From Streptomyces mangrovi (GTDB lineage Bacteria > Actinomycetota > Actinomycetes > Streptomycetales > Streptomycetaceae): a stretch of 53,742 nucleotides of DNA. Location of the stretch: NCBI RefSeq assembly GCF_900114215.1, contig NZ_FOSG01000030.1:1-53742 (forward strand). Reading direction: 5' to 3'. Positions 7,603 through 16,649 of this stretch are shown piece after piece. The notes below the pieces were generated by a model. That model was not told the origin of the DNA and did no database searches. It saw only the letters and a program-made list of their open reading frames with translations. Within the stretch, counting starts at the first letter, position 1, and each line of letters begins with the position of its first letter. The position numbers and the translations under genes are program-made.

Positions 7603-8829
7603 GTGTGGATCGGGTACGGCATGGGTGACGACGCGCGGCTGAGGACCGTGGTGGGGCTGGCGCAGGAGATGGCCGCCGCCCACACCCTGCGCGAGGTCGC
7701 CCGCACCGCGGCCGAGGGCGCGCGGGCCGCGCTGGGCGGCTCCTTCGCGGCCCTGTCCGTCTGGGAGCGCGAGCGCGGCCTGCTGCGGGTGCTGGTCAAC
7801 ACCGGCGAGCGGCGCGGGGACGAGGAGGAGTTCCCCGAGGACGAGACGTACCCGGTCCACGACTTCCCCGAGATCACCGGCCTGCGCCACGGGAACGGCC
7901 CGGGGGCCGGGACGCACGCCTGGGTGGAGACGGCCGCCGACGGGGAGCGGGCCTCTCGGTACGGCCCCGGGGCGCCCCGGGGAGGCCGGCCCCCGGCGCT
8001 GCGCCGGCGGGGGCGCGGCTGCTGTGTGGTCGCCCCGGTCGTGGTGGGCGGGCGGGCGTGGGGCGAGCTGTACGTGGCGCGCGAGAGTGGCCGGCCGGTC
8101 TTCGACCGTGCCGACGCGGACTTCGCCGAGGCGCTGGCCTCGGTGATCGCGGCCGGGATCGCCCAGACCGAGCGGCTGGAGGAGGCGCGCCGGCTGGCCT
8201 TCACCGACCCCCTCACCGGCCTGGCGAACCGCCGGGCGGTGGATGTGCGGCTGGACGAGGCGCTGGAGCGGCACCGCGCGGACGGGACGGTGGTCAGCCT
8301 GCTGGTCTGCGACGTCAACGGGCTGAAGGGGGTCAACGACGTGTTGGGCCACGATGCGGGCGACCGGCTGCTGGAACGTTTCGCCTCGGTGCTGTCCCTG
8401 TGCGGCGCGATGCTCCCGGACACCCTGGCCGCCCGGCTGGGCGGGGACGAGTTCTGTCTGCTGGCGGTGGGGCCGCCGGCGGACGAGGTGGTCCGGGTGG
8501 CGGACGAGGTGTGCCGCCGGGCGGCGGAGCTGGAGACGGGGCAGGGGGTGGCCTGCGGGGTCGCCTCGACGGGCGATCCGATAGGCCCGGTCCGCTCGGC
8601 CCGCCGGCTGTTCCGCCTCGCCGACGCCGCCCAGTACCGGGCCAAGGCCGCCCGTACCGACAAGCCGGTGGTGGCCGGGCGCGAGGGCGGCGGGGAGGCC
8701 GGTGCGGCCGGACGGGCGGAGGGCCCCGAGTACACCGGGGACGCCGTGGTCCGCCTGGCCGACCAGGCCGAGGAGGGGCGGATCGGGGCCCGGGGCGACC
8801 GCCGCCGGCTGCGCGGCCTGGACGTGTGA
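7603..8829 (+). CDS. GAF-GGDEF diguanylate cyclase (CdgE-like)
   Basis: A 408-aa cytoplasmic protein with an N-terminal GAF-like sensor (about residues 10-190) and a GGDEF domain (about 200-355) carrying an intact LGGDEF active site, so it should make c-di-GMP from GTP. The expected RxxD inhibitory site before GGDEF is absent (LPDT at that place). c-di-GMP controls Streptomyces development through BldD. Position between the crotonase and hutH matches the gene called cdgE in S. coelicolor as I remember it. TAACCT (7592-7597) lies 5 nt before the GTG without a ribosome site, suggesting a leaderless mRNA; an ATG six codons in is the alternative start. The C-terminal 50 residues are charged and of no known fold. 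Confidence 0.88.
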   Translation: MWIGYGMGDDARLRTVVGLAQEMAAAHTLREVARTAAEGARAALGGSFAALSVWERERGLLRVLVNTGERRGDEEEFPEDETYPVHDFPEITGLRHGNGPGAGTHAWVETAADGERASRYGPGAPRGGRPPALRRRGRGCCVVAPVVVGGRAWGELYVARESGRPVFDRADADFAEALASVIAAGIAQTERLEEARRLAFTDPLTGLANRRAVDVRLDEALERHRADGTVVSLLVCDVNGLKGVNDVLGHDAGDRLLERFASVLSLCGAMLPDTLAARLGGDEFCLLAVGPPADEVVRVADEVCRRAAELETGQGVACGVASTGDPIGPVRSARRLFRLADAAQYRAKAARTDKPVVAGREGGGEAGAAGRAEGPEYTGDAVVRLADQAEEGRIGARGDRRRLRGLDV

Positions 8830-8912
8830 GCGCTCCAGGCGCGGGCCCGGGGGAGTACGCGGGTCCGGCGCGGGTCCGGTGCGGGCGGGCCGGGCGCGGT
8901 CCCGGCGAGGTC

Positions 8913-8941
8913 GTGACAGAACTCGATTCACTCTTTAGTGT
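8913..8941 (+). promoter_or_regulatory. Candidate hutH promoter (GTGACA-N17-TAGTGT)
   Basis: GTGACA (8913-8918) and TAGTGT (8936-8941) are separated by 17 bp, a good fit to a vegetative Streptomyces promoter. The -10 ends 8 nt before the hutH ATG and there is no Shine-Dalgarno, so the transcript is probably leaderless or nearly so. Confidence 0.55.
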
Positions 8942-8949
8942 TCCTGAAT

Positions 8950-10506
8950 ATGGATATGCAGAACCGTGTGGTGATCGGCTCCTCCGGCACCACCGCCGAG
9001 GACGTCGTAGCCGTCGCCCGCGGCCTGGCCCGCGTCGAACTGTCCGACGAGGCGCTGGCCGCCCTGACCGCCGCCCGCCGGATCGTCGATGACCTGGCCG
9101 CGGCCCCCGACCCCGTCTACGGCGTCTCCACCGGCTTCGGCGCCCTGGCCGTCCGCCACATCCCCGCCGGGCTGCGCGTACAGCTCCAGCGCAACATCGT
9201 CCGCTCGCACGCCGCCGGCATGGGCCCGCGCGTGGAGCGCGAGGTGGTGCGGGCGCTGATGTTCCTGCGGCTGAAGACCCTGGCCTCGGGCCGCACCGGG
9301 GTGCGGCCCGAGGTGGCCCGCGCCATGGCGGACCTGCTCAACGCGCGCATCACACCCGTCGTCCACGAGTACGGCTCGCTCGGCTGCTCCGGCGATCTGG
9401 CGCCGCTGTCGCACTGCGCGCTGGCCCTGATGGGCGAGGGCGAGGCCGAGGGACCCGACGGGCGGGTGCGGCCGGTGGCCGAGCTGCTGGCCGAGCACGG
9501 ACTGGCCCCCGTCGAGCTGCGGGAGAAGGAGGGGCTGGCCCTCCTCAACGGCACCGACGGCATGCTCGGCATGCTGGTGATGGCCTGCGACGACCTCGCC
9601 CGGCTGCTGACCTGCGCCGACATCACCGCCGCCCTCACCCTGGAGGCGCTGCTGGGCACCGAGCGGGTGCTCGCGCCCGAGCTGCACGCCGTCCGCCCGC
9701 ATCCCGGACAGGCCGCCTCCGCCGCCAACATGCTCAAGATCCTGGCCGGCTCCGAACTCACCGGCCACCATCAGGACGACGCCCCGCGCGTACAGGACGC
9801 CTACTCGGTGCGCTGCGCCCCCCAGGTCGCGGGCGCCGGACGCGACACCCTGGCGCACGCCCGTACCGTCGCCGAGCGGGAACTGGCCGCGGCCGTGGAC
9901 AATCCGGTGGTGCTCCCCGAGGCGGGGCGGGTGGAGTCCAACGGCAACTTCCACGGCGCTCCGGTCGCCTACGTACTGGACTTCCTGGCCATCGCCGCGG
10001 CCGATCTGGCCTCCATCGCCGAGCGCCGCACCGACCGGCTGCTGGACCGCAACCGCAGCCACGGGCTGCCGCCCTTCCTGGCGGGCGACGCGGGCGTGGA
10101 CTCGGGGCTGATGATCGCCCAGTACACCCAGGCCGCTTTGGTGAGCGAGATGAAGCGGCTGGCGGTCCCGGCCTCGGTGGACTCGATCCCGTCCTCGGCG
10201 ATGCAGGAGGACCACGTCTCGATGGGCTGGTCGGCCGCCCGCAAGCTGCGCACCGCCGTCGACGGGCTGACCCGCGTGGTGGCCGTGGAGCTGTGCGCGG
10301 CCGCCCGCGCGGTCGAGCTGCGCGCGGCGGAGGGGCTGACCCCCTCGCCCGCCGCCTCGGCGGTGGTGGCCGCGGCGCGCGGGGCCGGTGTGCGGGGCCC
10401 GGGGGAAGATCGTTATCTGGCGCCGGAGTTGGCGGCGGCGGAGGCGTTCGTCCGCACGGGAGGGCTGGTGGCGGCGGCCGAGGCCGTCACCGGGCCACTG
10501 GCGTGA
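8950..10506 (+). CDS. hutH: Histidine ammonia-lyase
   Basis: A 518-aa enzyme converting L-histidine to trans-urocanate and ammonia, the first step of histidine use. The electrophilic MIO cofactor would form from C146-S147-G148 (GSLGCSGDLAPLSHCAL). Most bacteria use Ala-Ser-Gly here; the Cys variant is, as I recall, that of the S. griseus enzyme. Other signatures: VYGVSTGFG, LLNGTDGM, GHHQDDAPRVQDAYSVRC and the C-terminal SMQEDHVSMGWSAARKL. I chose ATG 8950 (MDMQN), which matches Streptomyces homologues; an in-frame GTG four codons earlier overlaps the -10. Its 3' end overlaps the convergent surface-protein gene by 20 bp. Confidence 0.96.
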   Translation: MDMQNRVVIGSSGTTAEDVVAVARGLARVELSDEALAALTAARRIVDDLAAAPDPVYGVSTGFGALAVRHIPAGLRVQLQRNIVRSHAAGMGPRVEREVVRALMFLRLKTLASGRTGVRPEVARAMADLLNARITPVVHEYGSLGCSGDLAPLSHCALALMGEGEAEGPDGRVRPVAELLAEHGLAPVELREKEGLALLNGTDGMLGMLVMACDDLARLLTCADITAALTLEALLGTERVLAPELHAVRPHPGQAASAANMLKILAGSELTGHHQDDAPRVQDAYSVRCAPQVAGAGRDTLAHARTVAERELAAAVDNPVVLPEAGRVESNGNFHGAPVAYVLDFLAIAAADLASIAERRTDRLLDRNRSHGLPPFLAGDAGVDSGLMIAQYTQAALVSEMKRLAVPASVDSIPSSAMQEDHVSMGWSAARKLRTAVDGLTRVVAVELCAAARAVELRAAEGLTPSPAASAVVAAARGAGVRGPGEDRYLAPELAAAEAFVRTGGLVAAAEAVTGPLA

Positions 10507-10837
10507 GCCCCTCGCGGCCGGTCCGGACGCGGGCGTTGACCAGCAGGGCGGCGCCCGCGCCGAGGAACCCGAGGCCGCCGACGAGATAGGGCGTGGTGTC
10601 GAAGCTGCCGGTGTCGGCCAGCAGCACCTCACCACCGGAGCCGGCCCGGGGCCGGTCCTGCGCGCCGGCCTGCGCGTCGGTCTGTGTGCCGGTCTGTGTG
10701 CCGGTCTGTGTCTGCGAGGCGGCGGTTCCGGCCGGTTCGCCGTCACCGGTGGCGTTCGCGGACGGTACGAACCACAGCCCGCACAGGAGGCCGCCCGCGA
10801 CGGCGGCGGTCACCAGCGGTCGACGGTGTGCTCGCAC
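10487..10837 (-). CDS. Small secreted protein with LADTG sortase sorting signal
   Basis: A 116-aa protein with a Sec signal peptide (hydrophobic residues about 8-28, likely cleavage after SANA), a Gln/Thr-rich middle with three TQTG repeats, then LADTG near residue 76, a hydrophobic segment (PYLVGGLGFLGAGAALLV) and a short basic tail. This is the layout of a cell-wall sorting signal. LAxTG is the motif of class E sortases, the kind that anchors Streptomyces chaplins, so the protein is probably linked to peptidoglycan. The GTG start has a purine-rich GAGGGGG upstream. It converges on hutH with a 20-bp overlap. Ligand and role unknown. Confidence 0.82.
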   Translation of the reverse strand: MRAHRRPLVTAAVAGGLLCGLWFVPSANATGDGEPAGTAASQTQTGTQTGTQTDAQAGAQDRPRAGSGGEVLLADTGSFDTTPYLVGGLGFLGAGAALLVNARVRTGREGLTPVAR

Positions 10838-11261
10838 GGAAGAGCCCCCTCGGGACAGCGGATCGGTGGTGCCGTGACCGATGCTAACGACGGGAGGGGG
10901 GCCGCGTGAAGGGCGGCCGGTACCCGCGGTCTCCCACCCCCGGCCGTCTCATGCGAAATCGGTCACATTGCCATATAAGCGCCGTGACAGGAGGAAAGTG
11001 CTGTGATGTGATCGGGTGTCATGGGCGGACGGGCCGCCGGTAACGATCCGGACCCGAGGGGGGAATTCCCGCCCGCCAGTGCAACCCCTGGTGACCGGAG
11101 GGTGTCTTACCCCACAGTCTTACCCTGGGTGGAACGGGTCACAGTTCCCTCGCGTTCTCGTACGTACGGCCGTGGGGTGGATGTCCCGCTTCGCCTTCAC
11201 CGGACGGCGTGGGACGCGGAACGGGGAGCCAGAGGTTCGTCAGCGGATGGAGAAGCGTGTG
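10838..11261. promoter_or_regulatory. Intergenic regulatory region upstream of the L,D-transpeptidase gene
   Basis: About 420 bp between divergent genes, with no convincing ORF. It contains the direct repeat TCTTACCC at 11105 and 11118 (13-bp period) and the inverted repeat GGAAC-N8-GTTCC at 11131-11148. The GGAAC could be a -35 of an ECF sigma promoter (GGAAC followed about 17 bp later by GTTCT), which would fit an envelope gene. A long 5' leader is possible, but no known riboswitch was recognised. Confidence 0.35.
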
Positions 11262-12527
11262 ATGAGGGACGGCAAGCGCCGCAGGAGCGTCGTGGCGGCG
11301 GCCGCGCTGCTCAGTGGAGTGCTCACACTGTCGGCGTGCGGGGGTGAGAGCGGCAGCGGCGGCGAGCCCGGCGCAAGCTCCGCGAAGAAGCCGGAGAAGG
11401 AACAGGCCAAGGTGGACAAGGCGGCGGCGGAGAAGTCCTCCGACGCCCGAATAGTCATCACGCCCAAGGACGGCGCGGACAACGCCAGCATCCACGCGGC
11501 CAAGGTCGGGGTGAAGAGCGGCAAGCTCACCTCGGTGACCATGAAGGCCGCCGCGACCGGCCAGGAGGTCGAGGGCACCCTCGCGGCCGACGGCAGCGGC
11601 TGGAAGCCCAACGGTCAGCTGCAGCGCGCCACCCGGTACACGATCTCCGCCGAGGCCGAGGACTCCGAGGGCCGCAAGGTGCTGGAGAACTCGACCTTCA
11701 CCACGGTCTCGCCCAACAACAGCTTCATCGGCTACTTCACGCCCGAGGACGGCTCGACCGTCGGCGTCGGCATGCCCGTCTCCCTCAACTTCGACAAGGG
11801 GATCACCGACAAGAAGGCCGTCCAGGCCGCGATCGAGGTCAACACCACCAGCGGCCAGGAGGTCGTGGGCCACTGGTTCAGCGACACCCGCCTGGACTTC
11901 CGGCCCAAGGACTACTGGAAGGCCGGCTCCAAGGTCACCGTCGACCTCAACCTCGACGGCGTCGAGGGCGCGAACGGCGTCACCGGCGTCCAGGACAAGA
12001 GCTTCAGCTTCACCGTCGGCCGCTCCCAGGTCAGCACGGTCGACGTGAAGACCAAGACCATGGAGGTCGTCCGGGACGGCAAGACCGTCAAGACCTTCAA
12101 GATCTCCGCGGGCGCGCCGGAGACCCCCACCTACAACGGCCAGATGGTGATCTCCGAGAAGTACAAGGAGACCCGGATGAACGGCGCGACCGTCGGCTTC
12201 ACCGACGACGACGGCAAGGGCGAGTACGACATCCCCGACGTGCCGCACGCCATGCGCCTGTCGACCTCCGGCACCTTCATCCACGGCAACTACTGGGGCG
12301 CCGACTCGGTCTTCGGCAACGTCAACACCAGCCACGGCTGCGTCGGCCTGAACGACGTCCAGGGCGCGGACGACCCCGGCCAGGACGGCGCCTGGTTCTT
12401 CAAGAACTCGCTCCTGGGCGACGTGGTCGTGGTCAAGAACTCGCCCGACAAGCAGATCGCCCCGGACAACGGGCTCAACGGCTGGAACATGTCCTGGGAG
12501 GACTGGAAGGCCGGATCCGCCCTCTGA
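11262..12527 (+). CDS. L,D-transpeptidase lipoprotein (YkuD domain)
   Basis: A 421-aa lipoprotein: basic N-terminus, hydrophobic stretch and lipobox LTLSAC (lipidated C26), then a Lys/Glu-rich linker, two Ig-like domains typical of actinobacterial L,D-transpeptidases (about residues 60-270) and a C-terminal YkuD catalytic domain. The catalytic signature is complete: HGNYWG followed by SHGCVGL with nucleophile C360. It would make 3-3 peptidoglycan crosslinks at the outer face of the membrane. I favour ATG 11262 because GGAGAAG lies 6 nt upstream; an ATG five codons earlier (11247) is in frame. A strong terminator follows. Confidence 0.93.
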   Translation: MRDGKRRRSVVAAAALLSGVLTLSACGGESGSGGEPGASSAKKPEKEQAKVDKAAAEKSSDARIVITPKDGADNASIHAAKVGVKSGKLTSVTMKAAATGQEVEGTLAADGSGWKPNGQLQRATRYTISAEAEDSEGRKVLENSTFTTVSPNNSFIGYFTPEDGSTVGVGMPVSLNFDKGITDKKAVQAAIEVNTTSGQEVVGHWFSDTRLDFRPKDYWKAGSKVTVDLNLDGVEGANGVTGVQDKSFSFTVGRSQVSTVDVKTKTMEVVRDGKTVKTFKISAGAPETPTYNGQMVISEKYKETRMNGATVGFTDDDGKGEYDIPDVPHAMRLSTSGTFIHGNYWGADSVFGNVNTSHGCVGLNDVQGADDPGQDGAWFFKNSLLGDVVVVKNSPDKQIAPDNGLNGWNMSWEDWKAGSAL

Positions 12528-12623
12528 GCCGCCCTCCGACCCCCCAGGCCTTCCGCACGGGCCTTCCGCAAGAGCCCGTGACGGCTCGCTGACGGCATAC
12601 ACCGCTCCTTCGGAACACCTCCC

Positions 12624-12668
12624 GGAAGGCGGCGGGAACGGCGCACCGCGCCGTTCCCGCCGCCTTCC
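12624..12668. terminator. Stem-loop terminator after the L,D-transpeptidase gene
   Basis: A perfect 21-bp stem (12624-12644 with 12648-12668) and a 3-nt loop, with no U-run, as usual for Streptomyces terminators. It lies about 100 bp past the stop codon. Confidence 0.85.
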
Positions 12669-12957
12669 GCCGTTTCCCCGTTCCCGCCCGGCGGCCTCGC
12701 GGCCGGGCGCCGGAGAACCATGAAAGAGCAAAATCGCAGGGGATGTCGCGGAAGACCGGACCGAAAGTGAACCCGGAGGAGCCCCGGGAGCGTCCTCACC
12801 GTCGCGAGAGCCGGAAGCGGCCCGCTCCTGCCCCGGACCGAGGGGAACCGGCGCGGCGTCACACCCAGAACACCTGTCCCATACGAGGCCGTATGGTGCG
12901 GGCGTCACGGCCTCCCGCAGACTGATCGCGCCGGGGGGCCGCAGGGGTCCCCCACGC
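12669..12957. promoter_or_regulatory. Upstream region of the subtilase gene with an 18-bp dyad
   Basis: The perfect inverted repeat CCATACG-AGGC-CGTATGG spans 12879-12896, about 60 bp before the subtilase start, and looks like a repressor operator. A TATGGT hexamer within it could be a -10. A short frame of 16 codons from 12720 has a CGGAG upstream, but I have no evidence that it is expressed. Confidence 0.45.
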
Positions 12958-15900
12958 ATGGTGATCACCTCACCAGGGGGAAAGTTGACACAACGGAAGA
13001 GAGCGGGCGCCGCCGCGATAGCCACCGCCGTGGCCGTCGCACTGACGATGGGGCTGACCACCGCATCGTCCGCCGCCCCGGGGACCGGCCCGGACGCCGC
13101 GCCGGACGCCGCATCGCAGACCGCATCGCAGACCGCACCGCAGACGGGGCCGGGAACGGGGGCGTTCCAGGCGGGCCCGCCGCGGGGAACCGACCGGACC
13201 GAGCGCGGCCGGCGCTCCGTCACCCTCGTCACCGGCGACCGGGTCGTGCTGGACCGGCACGGCAGGGTCACCTCGATGATCCGCGCCGAAGGACGCGAGG
13301 ACGTACCCGTCCGGGTCGTCCGCACCAGGGACCGCACCTATGTGATCCCGCAGGACGTCACCCGGCTCATCGCCGAACGCAGGCTCGACCGGCGGCTGTT
13401 CGACGTCACCGAACTCGGCCGCGAGCAGTACCGCGACAGGACCGGCACCGACGTACCGGTCATCGTCACCTACCGCGGCGCGAAGCCCGCGGCCAGGGCC
13501 GAACTCCACGCCGAGGCCGATCCGACCGTGCGCGCCGCCTTCCGGTCGGTCAACGGCGAGGCACTGGCCGTCGCCGGGGACCGGGCCGCCAAGGCGTGGA
13601 AGGCCCTGACCCGCCCGGCCTCGGCCGGACAGCTCGCGGCGGCTCCCGGAGTCGCCACCGTCTCCCTCGACGGCGTCCGCAAGGCGGCGCTCGACAGGAG
13701 CACCGCGCGGATCGGCGCCCCGGCGGCATGGAAGGCCGGCTACGACGGCAAGGGCGTCACCATCGCCGTCCTCGACACCGGCATCGACGCCGCCCACCCC
13801 GACTTCGCCGGGCGGATAGCCGCGGAGAAGAACTTCACCGCGTCCGACGACACCGAGGACCGCTACGGGCACGGCACCCACGTCGCCTCCATCGCGGCCG
13901 GTTCCGGAGCGAAGTCCGGCGGCCGGTACAAGGGCGTGGCCCCCGGCGCGAAGCTGCTCAACGCCAAGGTCCTCGACGACGCCGGCTACGGCAGCGACTC
14001 CGAGATCATCGCCGGGATGGAGTGGGCCGTCGCACAGGGCGCCGAGGTGGTCAACCTCAGCCTCGGCGGCGGCGACACCCCCGAGATCGACCCGATGGAG
14101 GACGCCGTCAACCGGCTGTCGCGGGACAGCGGCGCCCTCTTCGTCATCGCGGCCGGCAACGAGGGCCCCTACGCCTCCAGCATCTCCAGCCCCGGCAGCG
14201 CGGACGCCGCGCTGACGGTCGGCGCCGTGGACAAGCAGGACGCCCTCGCCGACTTCTCCTCCATCGGCCCGCGCATCGGCGACGGCGCGGTCAAACCCGA
14301 CCTGACCGCCCCCGGCGTGGACATCGGCGCCGCGGCGGCCGAGGGCAGCCTGGTCGAGCAGGAGGGCGACCCGGTCGCCGACGGCTACGTCTCCATCTCC
14401 GGCACCTCCATGGCCACCCCGCACGTCGCCGGCGCGGCCGCGCTGCTGGCCCAGCGGCACCCCGACTGGACCGGCGAGCGGATCAAGGGCGCGCTGACGG
14501 CCTCCACCGAGCCCGGCAAGGGCTACACCGCCTTCCAGCAGGGCTCCGGCCGGGCCGATGTGAACAAGGCGCTGAAGCAGACGATCGTCGCCGAACCGGT
14601 GTCGATCGGCTTCGGCACCGCCCAGTGGCCGCACGGCGACGACAAGCCGGTCACCAAGGACATCACCTACCGCAACCTGGGCACCGAGGACGTCACCCTC
14701 TCCCTGACCGCCACCGGCACCGACCCCCGGGGCAAGGCGGCGCCCAAGGGCATGTTCACCCTGGCCGCCGACGAGATCACCGTCCCCGCGGGCGGCACGG
14801 CGTCCGTCGCCGTCACCGCCGACACCCGGCTCGGCGGCAGCGTGAACGGCGGCTACAGCGTGGCGGTCACCGCGACCGGCGGCGGCCGGAGCGTCCGTAC
14901 CGCGGGCGCAGTCGACCGCGAGGTGGAGTCCTACGACCTGACCGTGCGCGCCCTCGGCCGCGACGGCGGGCCCGCCCCCCTGTGGAGCAGCATGCTCGTC
15001 GGTTACCGGACCGATGTGTTCAAGAGCCTGACGGGAGAGGACGGCACCACCACCGTCCGCGTGCCCAAGGGCACCTACGCCCTGTCCACCGACATCGCCC
15101 TGCCCGGCAGCACCGAGGAGGAGTACAAGGGCGGCGACTGGCTCGTGGCCCCGGCGGTCCGGCTCACCGAGGACACCACCGTCACCTTCGACGCCCGCAG
15201 GGCCGAGGAGATGAGGATGACGGTGCCGGACCGCAAGGCGAAGCGGATCGACCTGTCCGTCGAGTACACCGGCACCCTCGGCGACGAAGGCTACGTCGGC
15301 TTCTACGGCGGCACGGAGGGCGGCGGGCGGACCCTGCGCACCGCCCAGGTCGGCGGCACGGGCGACGTCGAGGCCACCTCGACCGCCGCCGCCGTGTGGA
15401 CCCGCAAGGGCACCGACTACAACACCTTCCACATCCGTAAGGGCGGCTTCTACACCGGCCTGAGGACACACACGAAGAAGTCGCAGATGGCCAGGCTGAA
15501 CGTCCGGCAGGGCGCCTCGGCCCCCGGCCGGACCGGAGTCCTGGCCACCGTGCCCTCCGGCGTGGGCTCCTTCATCGGGACCGAGCGCAGGCTCCCGAGC
15601 ACCAACACGGTCTACGTCAAGGCCGAGGGCGCCCGCTGGTCGCAGTACTTCACACAGCTCGGCCCCGAGGGCGACTTCGAGGCCGACTACTACGCCGACG
15701 AACGGAAGTTCACCGCCGGCAGGACCTACCACCGCACCTTCAACAACGCCGTCTTCGGTCCCCATCTGGGCGAGTACGGCGGCATCTTCCGCGACGGCGA
15801 CGACCTCTACGGCATGCTCAACCCGCTCACGGACGGCGCCGGCCACCACGGCGACGTCGCCTACGACTCGGCGCGGACGACCCTGTACCGCAACGGCAAG

Positions 15901-16374
15901 AAGTACGCCGCGGAGAAGGAGATCCTCGACTACACCGGCTTCACCCTCCCCAAGGGCAGGGCGGAGTACAAACTGGTCACCACCCTCAGCCGGGCCAAGA
16001 CCTCCCGGCTGAGCACCAGGGTGAGCGCCTCCTACACCTTCACCTCGGCCCGCACCTCCGGCGAGACCCGCCTGGCGGCGACGACCGTGCGCTTCGCGCC
16101 GAAGCTGGCCCTGGACGGCACGGCCAGGGCGAAGGCCACCATGCCGGTACCGGTCACCGTCCAGGGATCGGCCGCCGGCAAGCACCTGAAGTCGCTGGCC
16201 GTCCACGTCTCCTTCGACGGCGGCAGGAGCTGGAAGAAGACCACCGTCAGGAAGGGGAAGATCACCTTCAAGAACCCCGGCAGGAAGGGCACGGTCTCCT
16301 TCAGGGCGAAGGTGAAGGACGTCAAGGGCAACACCCTGTCCCAGACGATCGTCGACGCCTACCGCACCAGATGA
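12958..16374 (+). CDS. Large secreted subtilisin-like serine protease (S8 family)
   Basis: A 1138-aa exported protease. Signal peptide: basic start, hydrophobic residues about 18-36 and ASSAA cleavage. A propeptide follows, then the S8 catalytic domain with D273 (AVLDTGID), H305 (GHGTHVAS), the oxyanion Asn in AAGNEGP and S484 (SGTSMATPHVAGAAALL). After the catalytic domain come about 600 residues of beta-rich repeats of Ig/Fn3-like character, usual in Streptomyces multi-domain subtilases. All triad residues are present. The ATG at 12958 is preceded by GCAGGGG; a TTG nine codons later has GGGGG close by and is an alternative. Probable role: extracellular protein breakdown. The gene is monocistronic. 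Confidence 0.92.
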   Translation: MVITSPGGKLTQRKRAGAAAIATAVAVALTMGLTTASSAAPGTGPDAAPDAASQTASQTAPQTGPGTGAFQAGPPRGTDRTERGRRSVTLVTGDRVVLDRHGRVTSMIRAEGREDVPVRVVRTRDRTYVIPQDVTRLIAERRLDRRLFDVTELGREQYRDRTGTDVPVIVTYRGAKPAARAELHAEADPTVRAAFRSVNGEALAVAGDRAAKAWKALTRPASAGQLAAAPGVATVSLDGVRKAALDRSTARIGAPAAWKAGYDGKGVTIAVLDTGIDAAHPDFAGRIAAEKNFTASDDTEDRYGHGTHVASIAAGSGAKSGGRYKGVAPGAKLLNAKVLDDAGYGSDSEIIAGMEWAVAQGAEVVNLSLGGGDTPEIDPMEDAVNRLSRDSGALFVIAAGNEGPYASSISSPGSADAALTVGAVDKQDALADFSSIGPRIGDGAVKPDLTAPGVDIGAAAAEGSLVEQEGDPVADGYVSISGTSMATPHVAGAAALLAQRHPDWTGERIKGALTASTEPGKGYTAFQQGSGRADVNKALKQTIVAEPVSIGFGTAQWPHGDDKPVTKDITYRNLGTEDVTLSLTATGTDPRGKAAPKGMFTLAADEITVPAGGTASVAVTADTRLGGSVNGGYSVAVTATGGGRSVRTAGAVDREVESYDLTVRALGRDGGPAPLWSSMLVGYRTDVFKSLTGEDGTTTVRVPKGTYALSTDIALPGSTEEEYKGGDWLVAPAVRLTEDTTVTFDARRAEEMRMTVPDRKAKRIDLSVEYTGTLGDEGYVGFYGGTEGGGRTLRTAQVGGTGDVEATSTAAAVWTRKGTDYNTFHIRKGGFYTGLRTHTKKSQMARLNVRQGASAPGRTGVLATVPSGVGSFIGTERRLPSTNTVYVKAEGARWSQYFTQLGPEGDFEADYYADERKFTAGRTYHRTFNNAVFGPHLGEYGGIFRDGDDLYGMLNPLTDGAGHHGDVAYDSARTTLYRNGKKYAAEKEILDYTGFTLPKGRAEYKLVTTLSRAKTSRLSTRVSASYTFTSARTSGETRLAATTVRFAPKLALDGTARAKATMPVPVTVQGSAAGKHLKSLAVHVSFDGGRSWKKTTVRKGKITFKNPGRKGTVSFRAKVKDVKGNTLSQTIVDAYRTR

Positions 16375-16377
16375 CAC

Positions 16378-16649
16378 CCGCGGTCACACGGGCGACACAG
16401 TGCCCATGAGCCACATATGGCCACTGGTGACAGTGCGGCCCGCCGGAGCGACCACTCCGGCGGGCCGTTCCGCGTCGCCGGGGAGGCGGACGGGGCCGGC
16501 GGGACGGGAGATGCGGGCGGTGCCGCGACACGCGACCGTTCCGCCCGGAAAGACACGGAAAGCGGCATAGGACCGCTCCCGGTGGAAACCCGTATCCGAG
16601 TACGGGGGAGTACGCAGCATGTACCGAGGACCCGAGCTGCCGAAAGGAC
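16378..16649. promoter_or_regulatory. Intergenic region before the PfpI-family gene
   Basis: About 270 bp without a gene. It contains the short dyad CCCGTA-N6-TACGGG near 16588-16605, and a GAAAGGA ribosome site directly before the next GTG. No promoter was recognised with confidence. Confidence 0.25.

Noticed and set aside
10888..11246. Possible riboswitch (c-di-AMP type) in the leader of the L,D-transpeptidase gene
   Set aside because: A long leader before a cell-wall gene invites this, but I could not match the conserved core of any known class. A covariance-model search would decide.
12743..12925. 60-aa frame before the subtilase
   Set aside because: Arg/Pro-rich shadow-like composition, no ribosome site, and it covers the dyad at 12879-12896.
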